A stretch of 64,000 nt of DNA from the NCBI RefSeq assembly GCF_031755915.1, contig NC_083389.1:21079001-21143000 (forward strand), given 5' to 3'. The position numbers and the translations under genes are program-made. The notes under the pieces were generated by a model. That model had not been told where the DNA came from, did no database searches, and saw only the letters and a list, made by a program, of their open reading frames with translations. Below are positions 47,967 to 60,835 of this stretch, piece after piece (the first letter of the stretch is position 1; every line of letters starts with the position of its first letter). This stretch comes from Ziziphus jujuba (lineage: Eukaryota > Streptophyta > Magnoliopsida > Rosales > Rhamnaceae).

Positions 47967-48331
47967 TTCTGATTTTGTTGTCTCTGATTTCTCTTCCTTA
48001 CTAATAGTTTTAAGAATTTTGTTGTTCATTTCTCTCATAACAATTAGTTTTTCCCTTAACAAAATGTGTATCTATGGATAATTGATAACTTATAAATACT
48101 AAATTCATTAGTCATTAGTTGAAAAGGCAAAGACATTCGACTTATAAATACTAAATTCATTATAATGTCAGTAATGCTGCTTATTAGATTATTCTTTTCC
48201 TATTCCTAATTTTTCAAACTTTAATTGTAAAATATTTTTAGTAATAAAATAATTCATAGATCCAATTTGAGAAAGAAGATAAGAGGATATTGCCATCAAT
48301 TTAGAAATCAAGGGTCATTCTTTACGAATTT

Positions 48332-48360
<29 letters not shown>
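46300..48360. other. AT-rich stretch with a T/G-rich intron-like part
   Basis: No gene. 47400-47900 differs from its surroundings: T/G-rich with repeated TTTGGGTTTG and GGTTTGCTTT words and an ACCAGCACAG acceptor-like end at 47881-47890. That is the texture of a plant 5'-UTR intron, but I cannot identify exons beside it. Confidence 0.3.
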
Positions 48361-48361
<1 letters not shown>

Positions 48362-48367
<6 letters not shown>

Positions 48368-49535
48368 CACCATTACTTATAAGTATATATTTCATTTTAG
48401 CATTTTTTTTTATTTTCCTTCTTTTTTAGAATATATAATTTTCTGAAAATATATAAAAAATAAAATAAGGAAACTAAAGTTGACCAATTTAATAACCCTT
48501 AAACTATTTAAATTTTAATTGTTTTACTTGAGGATAAATATCAATTTATCCCATAAGTAGCCTCTTTCCATGATTATAGTCTTAAGGTTAATTCCATGAT
48601 TATAGTTTTAGGGTTAATTATTTTAGGGTTAAATATCTCATAATTTGATTACTTGATTAACTAATAAAAAATATTCTGTATATTTTTATCCATGACTTTA
48701 CTTATATATTGTTCTACCATTTCTTCCTTTTTAAAATATATGTATATATTGTTCGCCATTACTTATATGTATATATAACATAATATTCTTCTTTTTGTTT
48801 TCCTTCGTTTTTAGAATATATATTTTTCTGAAAAATATAAAAAGTAAAAACTAAAATAAGAAAACTAATTACTAATAAGGAAAATGTTGGCCTATTTAAT
48901 TAATCCTAAAACTATTGGTATAATTATTTTACTTGAAGATAAATATCAATTTATCCCATAAATAACGTCCTTCCATTATTATAGTTTTAGGATTAATTAA
49001 TCTCTTTCCATTATTATAGTTTTAGGGTTAATTATTTTATAGTTAATTATTTTAAGGTTAATATTTTATAATTTGATTACTTGATTATCTAATAAAAAAT
49101 ATTCTGTATATTTTTTACTTTTTTAAGTTCATAGAAATGGGGAATAATTTATTAGATAATCAAGTAAAGATATGTATATATATATATATATAATATCATA
49201 TTTGATACTTTGTAATTTTCCAAGATCACAACCATGTGACAGTGAGTGTAATATGTGACTTTACTTATATATTTTTCACCATTCTTTTCTTTTTAGAATA
49301 TATGTATATATTGTTCATCGTTACTTATATGTATATATAACATAGTATTCTTCTTTTTATTTTTCTTCTTTTTTAGAATATTTAATTTTTTGAAAATATA
49401 AAAAATAAAAAATAAAATAAAAAAATTAACTACTAATAAGGAAAATGTTGACCTATTTAATTAACCCTAAAAATATTTAAATTTTAATTATTTTACTTGA
49501 GAGTAAATATCAATTTATCTCATAAACACATTTTA
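48362..49535. repeat. Three-copy tandem repeat, units of 0.25-0.55 kb
   Basis: Copies start TTGTTCACCATTACTTATA (48363), TTGTTCGCCATTACTTATA (48750) and TTGTTCATCGTTACTTATA (49311). Each runs through TTTTTTAGAATATxxxxTTTT, AATAAGGAAAA-like text, TGACCxATTTAATxAxCCxT and AAATATCAATTTATC. Copies 1 and 2 continue into TTAGGGTTAATTATTTTA and AAAAATATTCTGTATATTTT. The spacings differ, so indels followed duplication. Confidence 0.75.
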
Positions 49536-49779
49536 CAGAAAATCAGAATCATAATTTCAAAACTTTACAATTTTCGGGAGGCCTAATATATATTATCCTT
49601 TCTCTGCATCTTAAATATTGTTTTGTATACATTGGGGGAAAAAAAAAAAGATCCAAAACTACTTATTATCAATAAAACTTTTGTATATATTTTCAAATAT
49701 GATCGGACATATCGATATATCAATTAAAACAATGCTAACAAGACACAATAGACAATCGAAGTTCGTCTCCTAAAACTTC

Positions 49780-50604
49780 GGAAGGTCCCATGCTTTGATA
49801 ACAAATCAGAAATTAGCAGCAATAATTAAATTATAATAATTAATAGTTATAATAATAGAAATAATAATAATAATAATAACCTTACAAAGTTATTATTAAT
49901 TATAATAATAATAATAATAGAAATAAAGATAATTAAATTATATTATAATGAGTTAATATAAAAGAAATTAATCATTTCCAAGGAATAAAAAAAATAGTCA
50001 GAATAAAAAAAATATTAAAAATAGATTTATAATCTCTTTGTTAATATCTTTGTTAGTTTAATATATTTATTTTATTGTAATATAAAAATATTTTGCGTAT
50101 GGTAATTAATAATTAGATTCCATACATTAATACATATTCATATATAGATATGCAATAAATGAAATTTCAATATCATAATATATAGATTTCAATAATGAAA
50201 TTAATCTCCTTATTTGATCTTAATAAAATATATCTAACCATAAATAAATTACCTCATAAAGTTATATGGTAAATAATAATGATAATAATAATAACAATAA
50301 TAAATATAATTACATTATATTATGAGGATTTAATATAGATTAATTAATTAATTACAATATCATAATATATAGATTTCAATATCATAATATAATTAATTAT
50401 GATAATTCAATATTATAATATATAGATTCCAATAATGAAATTGATCTCCTTATTTAATTTTCTTAAAAGAGAGGTGGTGACTATACATGATCAATTTTCA
50501 AGTTAATTCAAATAATAAAGAAAAAAAAAAGCTTTAATTTGGATTAATTGTCAAAATCATCTATTACAGTTATACTACTGTGCATTGTACGGGATCAATA
50601 CTAG
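49780..50604 (+). mobile_element. Helitron-like element, 3' end at 50604
   Basis: The 3' end reads CTGTGCATTGTACGG (a short hairpin with ATT loop, 50578-50592), then GATCAATACTAG, followed by T. A hairpin some bases before CTRR with a T flank is the Helitron 3' signature. 50170-50604 is homologous, inverted, to 58588-59280, for example AAGAxATTAAATAAGxAGATCAATTT. The interior is AT- and AATAAT-rich and non-coding, so it would be non-autonomous. The 5' end (TC) is not located; the start given is approximate. Confidence 0.55.
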
Positions 50605-51393
50605 TTGAATAATAAGACAAGCAAGCTAGAAAGGATGACAAGAAAATAAATCATATTTTAAAGGTAAAATGTGCAAATTTTACCATTATTAATAATAAGT
50701 TCTTTTCAATATTTGTAAATTATATGAGTATTTTATATATGCTTTTATTTTTATAAATAGATATTTATTTCTTATTACCCGAGAAAACTTCGTGAAACTT
50801 AAAGTTATACAATTAAAAAATAATTTGTTATCAATATTTATAGTTTTTTTCTTTAAAAGTGATCACTTAGCAATTTAATTTTATTTGATTATTTTATTTT
50901 AAATTTTAAACCATAGAAGGATATTGACACTAATGAAGGACTAATAAAAATTTTCATATTTCATAATAATGACATGATATAATTTTAACCATTAGATCTA
51001 ATTTTGTTAAAATGTCAAAATTTGGCAAGCTAAAGTTGAGATCTTCCATTTCTTTAGAAATGGAAATAATCCTTGTCCACTATCTTGCCAACTATGTAAC
51101 TATTATAGTTGGTATTTTTAGAAAATTGCTAATGACAATATTTATAATGAATATCAAGCCAATATAGTCTAGACATTACTAAAGTAAATGTCTACTTTTG
51201 GATGTTCTCTCAAATATTGTGAAGTTTCTTTAAAAACAAAATTTTTTAAAAAAATTATATTTATAAGAGTTGATAATATATATATATATATATATATGTA
51301 AAATTAATAATTATAAATAGTCTTATGTACATTATCAAAGAAAAACAATTTTAAAATTGATTAGGAATTTATGCCACCTTGTTTCTATACATC
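50605..51393. other. AT-rich stretch, nothing recognised
   Basis: No coding signal or repeat identified apart from (AT)n at 51276-51297. Confidence 0.4.
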
Positions 51394-51720
51394 ATGGCCG
51401 ACACCTTCTACTTAACTATTCTTAATCTAATCTTCTATGGAGAAAACTATGATTTTTGGTCAGTTAACATGACAACTTACTTCACGTGTAAAAAATTGTG
51501 GCATATTGTCAATGCGAGATATACTACTATTCCTTATGACATTACCACACTAAATACTACTCAAAGGAGCTTGAAGAGAGTCAACAAAATGATTATCAAA
51601 TATTAGACAATATCAATTTCGATGCCACATAGGCAACAATTCATATTCACCATTGAAAATGTTCTAAAAAAATATCATTTTATATTTATTTTGAAATGGT
51701 TCCCAATTTAAGTTCCATTT
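51394..51720 (+). pseudogene. Copia gag N-terminal scrap
   Basis: From the ATG at 51394: MADTFYLTILNLIFYGENYD, then FWSVNMTTYFTCKKLWHIVN. The FxGENYDFWSxxMxTxxxxxxLW pattern is the N-terminal Gag signature of Ale-type plant copia elements. The frame stops at 51606, and the following sequence may continue out of frame (FTIENVLKKYHF). No pol or LTR is recognised nearby, so this is an isolated fragment. It is a different lineage from, and on the opposite strand to, the copia element at 17-30 kb. Confidence 0.7.
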
Positions 51721-54395
51721 AGTAACGCGATTTTTTTTCTTTCTATCTTATTGTATATAATTTGTTCACCTTAAATGTTTGTTGGATATATTAACTAACT
51801 ATAAAGTTAAGAGAGAGAGAGAGAATTGTATCTGATTTTTTATTGTCATTTTTTTTCTTATTTTTTTCTTTGAAGTTTATAGTGGATTGAAATATCTAAT
51901 AAACTTTAATTAACATGAACTAACACTATCAAATATCTTATATAAGCAAATTAGATACAATTCGGAAGATGAAAACAATAACCGAAAGCAAAAATTATCA
52001 CATTACCAAATGGCACTTGGTTTTTTGGTTTTTAACTCTTCAAATTTGTACATTGTTTCGCTAAATATAAACCAAACAATAATGATAGATTTATACAAAA
52101 ATATTTACCAAATTTGTTTATAAAATAATATGGTAAATAATGGTATTTTTTTATGACTTATTTATTTAAGAGTTTATATGTATATTAATATGTCAAACAA
52201 TAATATTTGCATATGTTATTTGATAAATGTTTTAGTATTTATAGCATTACTATAAAATCAATTAAATAGAGTTAACATAAACCTTAATGGAAAAAGGAAA
52301 AAAAAAAAAAAGTAAACCTTTAAATTTATTAAAGAAAAAGTAAAACCTTCAAAAATAAAAGATTAACCAAAACATAATGACTGTCACAAAAGAACACTTA
52401 AAGGAAATGATTTAGACTATCAATTAACTAATGAGATAACTTATCAATATCTAACTCACCCCATTTATAGAAATAAATTTCGTTGACTCCTCTTCTTTGT
52501 CAACCTTTCCACTGAAGTTATTGCCAACATAATAACAGAGGGCCTAACTAATATCTCATCATATTCGGTACCAGTAAACTCTTTGTAAACAAAACGAATT
52601 GTTAGTTGTTGACTACATAAATAAATGCAAATTTTGTTTAAAAATAAATAAATAAATGCACATGACATTAGCTTTACTTTTTTGTACACCTTGCAAAAAA
52701 TTAAATAACCATCAACAATCACTTAGTGTCTGCTTGAAAAAAATATATTAAAAAGAAAAAAAAAAAAGTACTTTCAAAGAAAGCATTTATTAGGTGCTTC
52801 TTTCGGAATTGCCAGGAAAGTTTTTTCTTGTAAACAATTATCAATAAAATCAGTGGTGAAGCCAACTTATTATGGCCAGGGGCTGAGGACGTATCTTAAA
52901 TCATGGGTATATATATTGACGTGGCGTCATTCTCAATCATCATATACAATTTATAAATTTTTAGATGTAATCATTTGCAATGTTTGACAATAACAAAATA
53001 AAATATGGGAACTCTATATAAAAAATATTATAAATCCGAATATAAATGAAACATAACACTGCATCGTCCGTTTATCAATGACATAAAAAAGTATTTTAAG
53101 GGGTAGCCCCTTTGAGCTTTAGTTATTTTAAAATGTGAACAATGGAATATAAATGGTCAAGCAAAAATACATAATTTGACGTATGGAATTGGATAATTAG
53201 CATCGAAAAAAGCAATTTATAATCGCTAGAAAGGATGATTAGTTGGAGTAATATGTCATTGGTCATTTAAATGATTATATAAAAGAATGCACTTACTTAA
53301 ATTAAGATTTTAGAATAAAAGAATGAGTAATAGTATCAATAATGATATTATTAATGATAATTAAAACATCAGTAACAAATAACAATACTCATTGGCATTC
53401 TAGGTATTAACTTATTGACAAGAGTTTTAATTTTTTTAAAAGTTTCTCATTTCAAATTTGTAACTTTTTAGCTTCATCAATTTAAATTTTATATATTAAT
53501 TAATATTTGTAGTATAAATATGTAGTAAATGACAAGTTTCATGCTTAATACTTATCATAGTTAGTTGGACTTTTGGCACTTCGTTAGTTTGAATTTATTT
53601 GTTTTAGATTTCATTTTTTTTATTACTTCACTATTTTTATTTTTTTTTAAATGATTCTTCTTTTGCTTTTAATATTTAAACAGTGAGAAAATAGAAACCA
53701 TCTAATAATGAATTTTCAGTTAAGGAATATATAAAATTGTTTAAAAACTCAATTAACAAAAGTTTTGTATTGCTATACTATCAACTTCGCTACTATTAAG
53801 AGATTTTTTTTGTTTTAATAGAGTTATTGGATTTATTAATATTTGAATATCTTTATAGTCGCATTTAAATTTTTGATCTTTATTGTTATTTTTTGTCTGG
53901 CATTTTGATTTTTAAACTTTAATTTTTATTTTATTTTTTTTGATTCCTAAACCTTTTTTTTTTAGTTTAGTTTTTAAAAGTTTTATAGTACATTAAATAA
54001 ACAAGTAAACAATACAATTGCAAAATCAGACGATATTACAAAATCCTTGCATGTTGTTTCAAGTACATTACACGTTTCGAAACCATTAAAAAGCATATAA
54101 AAATAGTTGACACTATTGGATTGATGAAATAAGAGGGGATGGAAAAGAAATGGAATAGTTAAAATGAAGTGCAAAGAAAAGGAAGAAAAAAAAAAAAAAA
54201 AGGAATGAACCGGTTCTTTTTCGTTTTTTCTTTTTCTCGCTTCATTTTCCTCTCAAAGTTGATAGGAAATAGATGGAAAGGATAATCTTTCAATAAATTT
54301 TTTTAATATCCTAAAACTATATTTATTATTCACATATGAAAATATTTATTACTTTCATATCTATTTTCTTTCCTTCCCATTACGAACAATCTCAG
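51721..54395. other. AT-rich stretch with repeat relics
   Basis: 52075-52270 resembles 11030-11240 (ATGGTAAA, TTATTTATTTAA, TTTTAGTAxxTxTA words in the same order). 52850-53110 carries GGTGAAGCC, GGCCAGGGGCTGAGG and GGGGTAGCCCCTTTGAG, recalling a widespread plant non-autonomous repeat. No coding sequence; the 85-codon minus frame at 52465-52722 is unsupported. Confidence 0.35.
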
Positions 54396-54652
54396 CAACA
54401 ATTTTTGATAAATATCATCCTTTACTTTTCGCATTAAATTTATCATTTCTTTCCTTTTCTTTTCCTCTTTTCAGTCCAAAGATGGTGTTAACGATAAAAA
54501 TGCATCAAAAGCTTAAGTTTAATGACCAAACAACAATTTTTAACAAATATCATCCTTGTCTTTTCGCATTAAACTTATCATTTTTTTCCTCATTTTAATC
54601 CACTCATAGTGTCAACGATAAAAATGCATCAAGAGCTGAAGTTTAATGACTA
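54396..54652. repeat. Two-copy tandem repeat, period about 135 bp
   Basis: CAACAATTTTTGATAAATAT at about 54396 recurs as CAACAATTTTTAACAAATAT at about 54531. Both run through CATCCTTxxCTTTTCGCATT and ACGATAAAAATGCATCAA, ending AAGTTTAATGACxAAA. Confidence 0.8.
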
Positions 54653-54688
54653 AAGTGCTAAAATAAATAAATAAATAAAAGAATTACA

Positions 54689-55575
54689 TGTAACTCTTTG
54701 CCACTCTTTTGTTTCACCAATATCATTTACAGTTTGAACACCGCACTCCAAATGGTATGAGGGTTTCTTGTTCAAACTTTTCAAGAGATCATCTATACTG
54801 AGATTGTTTCTATTAAAGTGTGCTTAATCATAGAACTCATTCAAATCCAAAAGCGAACGACTTTAAAAAGTTCTTGATTGTTAAGAGAGTAATTATTTTT
54901 ACATTTGAACCAGCACTGTTTCACAGTGAAATATGAAATTGGACACCAAAATAGTTTTTCCTAGTAAAATAGCCTGCTAGTACCCTGCATCTGTTCACAT
55001 TTATCCTAGCAAGCTCATACAGATTCACCATTGGTTGTCACAATCCACCTTAGTATATTATTCAGTAATCTTACTCCTTTTTATTTTGCATGCTTCAAAA
55101 CTAACAAATTTTACAATACACCCCGTAGGGTCTAACACCATTGCTGGACATTTTCTGGCTGAGTATAAGCTTTAATAGCATCTATAACCCCCCACCACAC
55201 TCCTACTCTACCAATAGTATTCCAAGTTGCGCCATCACGGTCCAAACGATATGACATTTTTTATTCAAACTTTTCAAAGGGTCACCCATCTATATGTTGC
55301 TCCACTAGAACATATTTAATCCTGTAGCTTTTTCAAACTCTAAAGTCAATCGTTTTGAAAATGCCTTAGTTGTTAAGAAAATGATTATCTTTATATTTGA
55401 AATATCACTATTTCACATCCAGACGATATATGATTGAACACCAAGTAGTCTTTACAAGTAAGGTAGCTAGTTGGTATCCCACATTTGCCCACACTTATTT
55501 TGACAGTCTCACACTAATTCACAACTGATCATCACAATCCACCCCAATATGTTGTTTACTAATCTTACCCATTCT
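54689..55575 (+). repeat. Dispersed repeat R1, two diverged copies
   Basis: The first copy starts TGTAACTCTTTGCCACTC at 54689 and the second starts TCTAACACCATTGC near 55130. Shared with the 44.9-kb pair are a CAAACTTTTCAAxxxxTCA phrase, TGTTAAGAxAxTxATTATxTTTACATTTGAA and TGAxxATCACAATCCACC. The two copies are more diverged than the 45-kb pair and carry extra sequence. Confidence 0.65.
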
Positions 55576-57640
55576 TGCCTCGCATTTTTTATAGCTCACA
55601 AATCTTACATTGCAACTATGTATATGGTTCATAGGCTAATAATCTTTTCTTGTAAGGTGCAAGTAACTGCTTGAAAACATCAAATGGCCCCATGGTATAT
55701 AGATTTTTATATTATTATCTAAATATTCAAAAATATATTTACCTCTTGCAACTACTATTATACCTTACAAAATTACTTCTAAAAGGGTCTCTTTGCATCA
55801 ATCTAATGTCATTTAAATTGGGACAGTAATATCTACACTACAAAACACGTTAGGTGCATTACAATTTTGATGATTGTTTGGTATTCCAACTATATTCATG
55901 AACACAATGTCCTAAATAGTCTTAAGCACTAAAAAAAATTATTAGATACACTACATACTTTATCCCTTTTACTTATCTCTTTTACAATTCAAGAAAAACA
56001 TTAATCTTGATCATATCGATGATTTAGGAAAAAATATAAACCCTAACAATGAAATTCAATAATGAAAATGACAAAATATAATAGAAAGATTGCTAACTCA
56101 TCACTTTCAATTCTATAAGTATTTAGGTACTTTGTTTTATCTTCACTTTTTCCTATCTGATTATATTTTTCCTTTTTTTGCTCTTCGCATTTTTTCACAA
56201 GATTCTGTCCAATAAATAATCCGATTACATTCTTCCTTTCTTTGAGTTGTTTTTTTTTTTTTTTTTTTTTCTGATTTAACTTATGTATGGATTATATAAT
56301 CTTGACGAATAGCTATTGTCTGGTAAATGTACACTACATTCAACATTGTTATCCATAATATATATACCGCTCCACTAGAGATGATTTGAAAAACCAATAA
56401 CATACATTTAGCTTATATAATCTGGACGAATGCATGTCATCTGGTAAATGTACATCATGCAAACAACTATCATCCAGATTATATCTTACTATTTTATTTC
56501 ATTAAGAATAATGAAGGAAATTGTGAGGTGTAACATATGTCTATTTTATTTTAAATCATTAAAAATAAAATAAGTACAAATTATTAATATAGCTAGTAAA
56601 AACAAATTTTAAAATGGATATATGTAAAATGTAGTGGAACATGTTTTGTAAGGCAAATTTTCATTATCTAACAAGTTTTTAGTAATCATTTTCATTTGGC
56701 TTTTAGTTGTCATGTAAATTTTGATTCCAAAACTTAAGTGCCAAAATTTAAATTATTAAAATATCCTTAAACTTTTATCTTTTATCAAATTCATCCCATG
56801 CTTGCATAATTTTTTGTGCTTCTTTTAAAAAGCCTTATCTTCTTCCTGTTACCTTTTGCCTTATAGTTTTTGGCTTCTCCATGGCCATTGTTAATAACAT
56901 AAATGAGGCAAGTTAACATTAGGCCCTTGCAAATATCCTAAAAATCATCCAAAAGCCAAAAAAACCAAAAACATCAAAGAGAAAAACAAAGTCACAGCAA
57001 AATCTCAAAAATCCATATCAAAATCCACAAACATAATGAATCTTAAAAAATGAAAAAACCCCAAATTCAAGTTTCAGTCTTTTATTACAAAAGGATCTCT
57101 AATTACTTGCCCGACTTTTCCAAATTGATTAGTTTTTCTTCCACCTTTTCATGGGGAAATGCTTTGCCATTTCAGATGCTTAACCAAAGCTTACCATAAG
57201 GCTTGTAAATAGAAATGGCTAATGGTTATGGTTAATGAAGGTGAATCCGTAATTAAAAAATATGCTATAAATTCTTAAGTTAAAATAAAAAAAATAAATA
57301 TTTGAAAATTTAACTTTAAGAATGTCCTATAATTAAAACAGAAAATCTGTGGGTTAGAGAGATCACTGGTGATGGAGGGGATCGCGGAGAAAGAGAGAAA
57401 AGGAAGGAAAAATAGAACAAAAATAAAAAAAATATTTTGGATAATTAAAATTTATGGAACTGTATAGAATTTAAATAGAATTATAAAAAAAATATCTTAT
57501 TTTTTTATTCAATACATTGGAATCTAAAATCTTAGGCAGTAACTTTCTTTTGTAAATTTGTTTCTTTATGGTGCACTTGGTAATTAGAAAAAATAATAGT
57601 AATAAAATAACAATAAAATTGATGGATTAAAATAGGCGAT
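55576..57640. other. AT-rich stretch, one short duplication
   Basis: TTATATAATCTTGACGAATA with TGTCTGGTAAATGTACA (56295-56332) recurs as TTATATAATCTGGACGAATG with CATCTGGTAAATGTACA (56415-56453), period about 121 bp. Poly(T) at 56250-56270. No gene. Confidence 0.5.
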
Positions 57641-58240
57641 TTCATGCAAGCCAAAAGGTTTCCCTGATTATGGTTTCGCAACGCTTAAGAAATAATTTCC
57701 ACCCAAAAAAAAAGAAAGGCAGTAACTTTGTAGACAGTCCAATCCATTTTGCCAAAACCTTTTTTCTTATTCCAATACCGACTTTGAAAACCAATGGGAC
57801 CCACATGAAGATCTCATCATAGATTTCGTTACTCACAAAAAATCGTTTTGGCTCTCCCACCGTACACGTGCACTGCATGAATCCAACCGCACGTGTGTAA
57901 CTGATGCCCATCTCGATCGTGCAAAACCAAAGCAAAACGGTGTCCGCTAGCAGACAAAACGCAATTACAATCGCATTTTGCATGAGAAGTGAGCCCCACA
58001 AAAACAAAAAGCACGAATTTATTATATTAGTTTTATTTTTCATTTTCCGATTAAAATAATAAAAAGGAATTTCCCTATTCACGACAGAAATAAAAAGCGA
58101 GTTTGGACGGATTTACAATTACGTTACGATACGAAAAAGGCCACAGTGGATGAACCGAAACCGTTGTCTATCTCAGCGCCTCTCTTTCACGCGTGTGCAT
58201 ATCATACGTAACGTACTGTAACGAATCTTTTCTTCGACCT
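57641..58240. other. GC-richer island with two G-boxes, promoter-like
   Basis: Richer in G/C than its neighbours and apparently unique in the window. It contains two palindromic CACGTG G-boxes (57865-57870 and 57890-57895), a CACGCGTG word (58188-58195) and ACGTA/TACGT words near 58200-58220. This looks like plant promoter or 5' flank sequence, but no gene start is seen on either side. The 146-codon minus frame (57642-58082) shows no family signature. Confidence 0.3.
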
Positions 58241-58587
58241 TTTTTTTAAATTCAATTTTCGTTCTTTTTATTGAAATATATATATATATATATATATATT
58301 TAAGATAGGACGATATATATATATATATATAGGTTTAATTAAATTAAACCCATCAACAATTCACATTTATAATTAAAATACCAAAATAGGAAAAATACCT
58401 CTTATAAAAATATAAAGAAAACGAAATTTATCATTTCTCATCAATAATAATTGTCATTTGGACTCTTTTAGAAGAACATTCAAAGGATCATACCTAAAAA
58501 AGAAAAAAAAAATCATTTGAGAAAAGAAAAAAATGTTAAAACGGTAAAGGTTGGCACTTGGCATAAAGATTATTCTATTACCATGTA

Positions 58588-59440
58588 TTAGTATTAATCT
58601 CGTGCTATGCACTGTATGTATAATTGTAATAGATAATTTTAAAGTTAATTATATTTAAATCGAATCAAATTAATTAATTATATAATTTTTATTATAATAA
58701 AAATAAAAATTAAAAAAATATATTGTTCAATAGTTATATGTTTGATTAATTGGGAGTTAAATATCGTTTGATTTATTACCTATTTATAAGTGAAGATCTT
58801 CAAATTTTATAACGATACAAATATTGTTCTGAATAATAAATGTAAATTTTTCTCAATTCCTAAAATTAAACCATCATTCTAAATTAAAATCCTTTTTTTT
58901 CTTAATATTTGAATTAACTTTAAAATTGAACATGTATGGTTACCATTCCTCTTTTAAGAAGATTAAATAAGAAGATCAATTTTATTATTTAAATCTATAT
59001 ATTATAATATTAAATCATCATTATTAATTTCAACTAATTAACTATATTACGATATTGAAATATATATATATATATATATAATGATATTATAATTAATTAA
59101 TTTACCTATATTAAATCCTCATAATATAATTTAATTACCTTTATTATTCTTCTTTTTCTTATTATTTTATTACTAATTGTTACATATATTTTACTGTAAG
59201 GTAATTTATTAATTGTTACATATATTTTACCTTGTAAGATAATTTATTATTTTACAATTAAATAAATATGACAAAGGAATAAAAATATTAATATATAAAT
59301 TTTACAAATTAGAAGATCTATTTTATTATTAATTACTGTACTTAAAATCTTATTATCTATCAATAAAATAAATATAACAAAACATAAAAATATTAATATA
59401 TAGATTATTATTTTTTAAAGTAATTTTTATTATAACTATC
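58588..59440 (-). mobile_element. Helitron-like element, 3' end at 58588
   Basis: On the minus strand it ends AGTGCATAGCACGAGATTAA, then TACTAA and a flanking T. GTGC-ATA-GCAC forms the hairpin and CTAA fits CTRR. It is collinear with the element ending at 50604, including CCTCATAATATAAT and GTAATTTATTAATTGTTACA-type blocks. It has about 250 bp (58665-58911) that the other copy lacks. Non-coding and AT-rich. The 5' end is not located. Confidence 0.55.
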
Positions 59441-60371
59441 TTTTTAGACATGTTTTGATTATAAAATTAAGGAAATCCATCTGAGTAAATCACCATTGTC
59501 ACTATATAACTGATAAACTTGAAAGAACTAAAAATATAAATTTTTACAGAAATATGAAAGGTTTAAAATGGAAGTAAGAGAGTAATTTAAGAATTAGATG
59601 AAAATGTCAAAGTTATTAATGATTCAGGCTACATATAAAGTGTGCTGAGTATGATTTATAGAGGTTACTACTTACTACTATATTACCTAGTGCCTACTAT
59701 TGCCCAGTGTTGTGCTCATTGCTTTGACTACTTGATGATGCCATCATCTCTATAAACATTATGATAATACGTAATATTGACTATTCTACTTTTATATATG
59801 ACATAGATTCTAATTTATAAATCTAATTTAAATTTAAGAAAAAAATGTTTAAAACTAATTTCAAGCAAACTTATTACCAACTAAAAATGCTTCTTATTTC
59901 TTTTTCTTTTTTATTTTTCAATAACAACTATAATTGGTTTGATTTATGTCATTAGGTATGTAATCATGTAGTGTGCCTTCATCTTTTTCTACTAAAACTA
60001 AAATGAAAAGGAAGTAAAAGAGGGAGGAAAAAAAATAAAATATATACCATTATTACTCTATAAGATTATAAAAATCATCTTATAAATTTAAAAAAATTAT
60101 TTCAGTGTTTTTTTTTTCTTTTCTCTAATTAGATATTTAATTTTTTTCTAACAACTCCAAGTCTCCAATTAAACAAATTTTTTTTTGGGAAATAAGTCTC
60201 CACTCATATATTTAAAAATTATTTTAAAAAAAATAATAAAATACTTAGAATATTTCTTCAAAGTACCCTCATTTTAAACACATAATCACTCTTCTACCTT
60301 TCAAGCTTCAACCGAGATATGAGGCAGAGACGCACACTAACATTCCTTTCAGCAATTCCCTGAGAAGAAGA

Positions 60372-60407
<36 letters not shown>

Positions 60408-60835
60408 CCAAAAACAATAGTCGTAAAACCAATCAATTTTTTTCATTAGCTAGTTGGTTTCAATTGAAGCCCCCAATAACATTTTTTCACAATCAGCTCT
60501 TGGTTTTCTCATATAGCTCTCGGTTTTCAAAAATCAATAAAAAGAAAAAAACTTTAATAACTTTAATAACTAAAATAGAAATATAAAAGAATAAAAACAT
60601 TAAAATATCGAACATCGAAATTTTTTAAATAACCAGAATGTGATATTTAGTAATTTATAACCAAATGTATTTAACTTATTTGGTAAATAAAATAAAATCA
60701 AATAAATTTTTTTGAATATAAATTTCACTTTGCCATGTTTAACAATTCTATTATAAAAAGGATATATCAAATTTTTTTAATTGATAAAATAAAATTATAT
60801 TATTTATAAAAAAATTTTGTGTCCAAATAAGGAAA
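59441..60835. other. AT-rich stretch, no gene recognised
   Basis: Contains an (AAT)n run at 60371-60402 and a small duplication of AGCTCTxGGTTTTC at 60496 and 60516. Nothing else supported. Confidence 0.4.

Noticed and set aside
57642..58082. 146-codon minus-strand frame
   Set aside because: No family signature, no conserved residues I recognise and low-complexity Phe runs; better read as promoter-like non-coding DNA.
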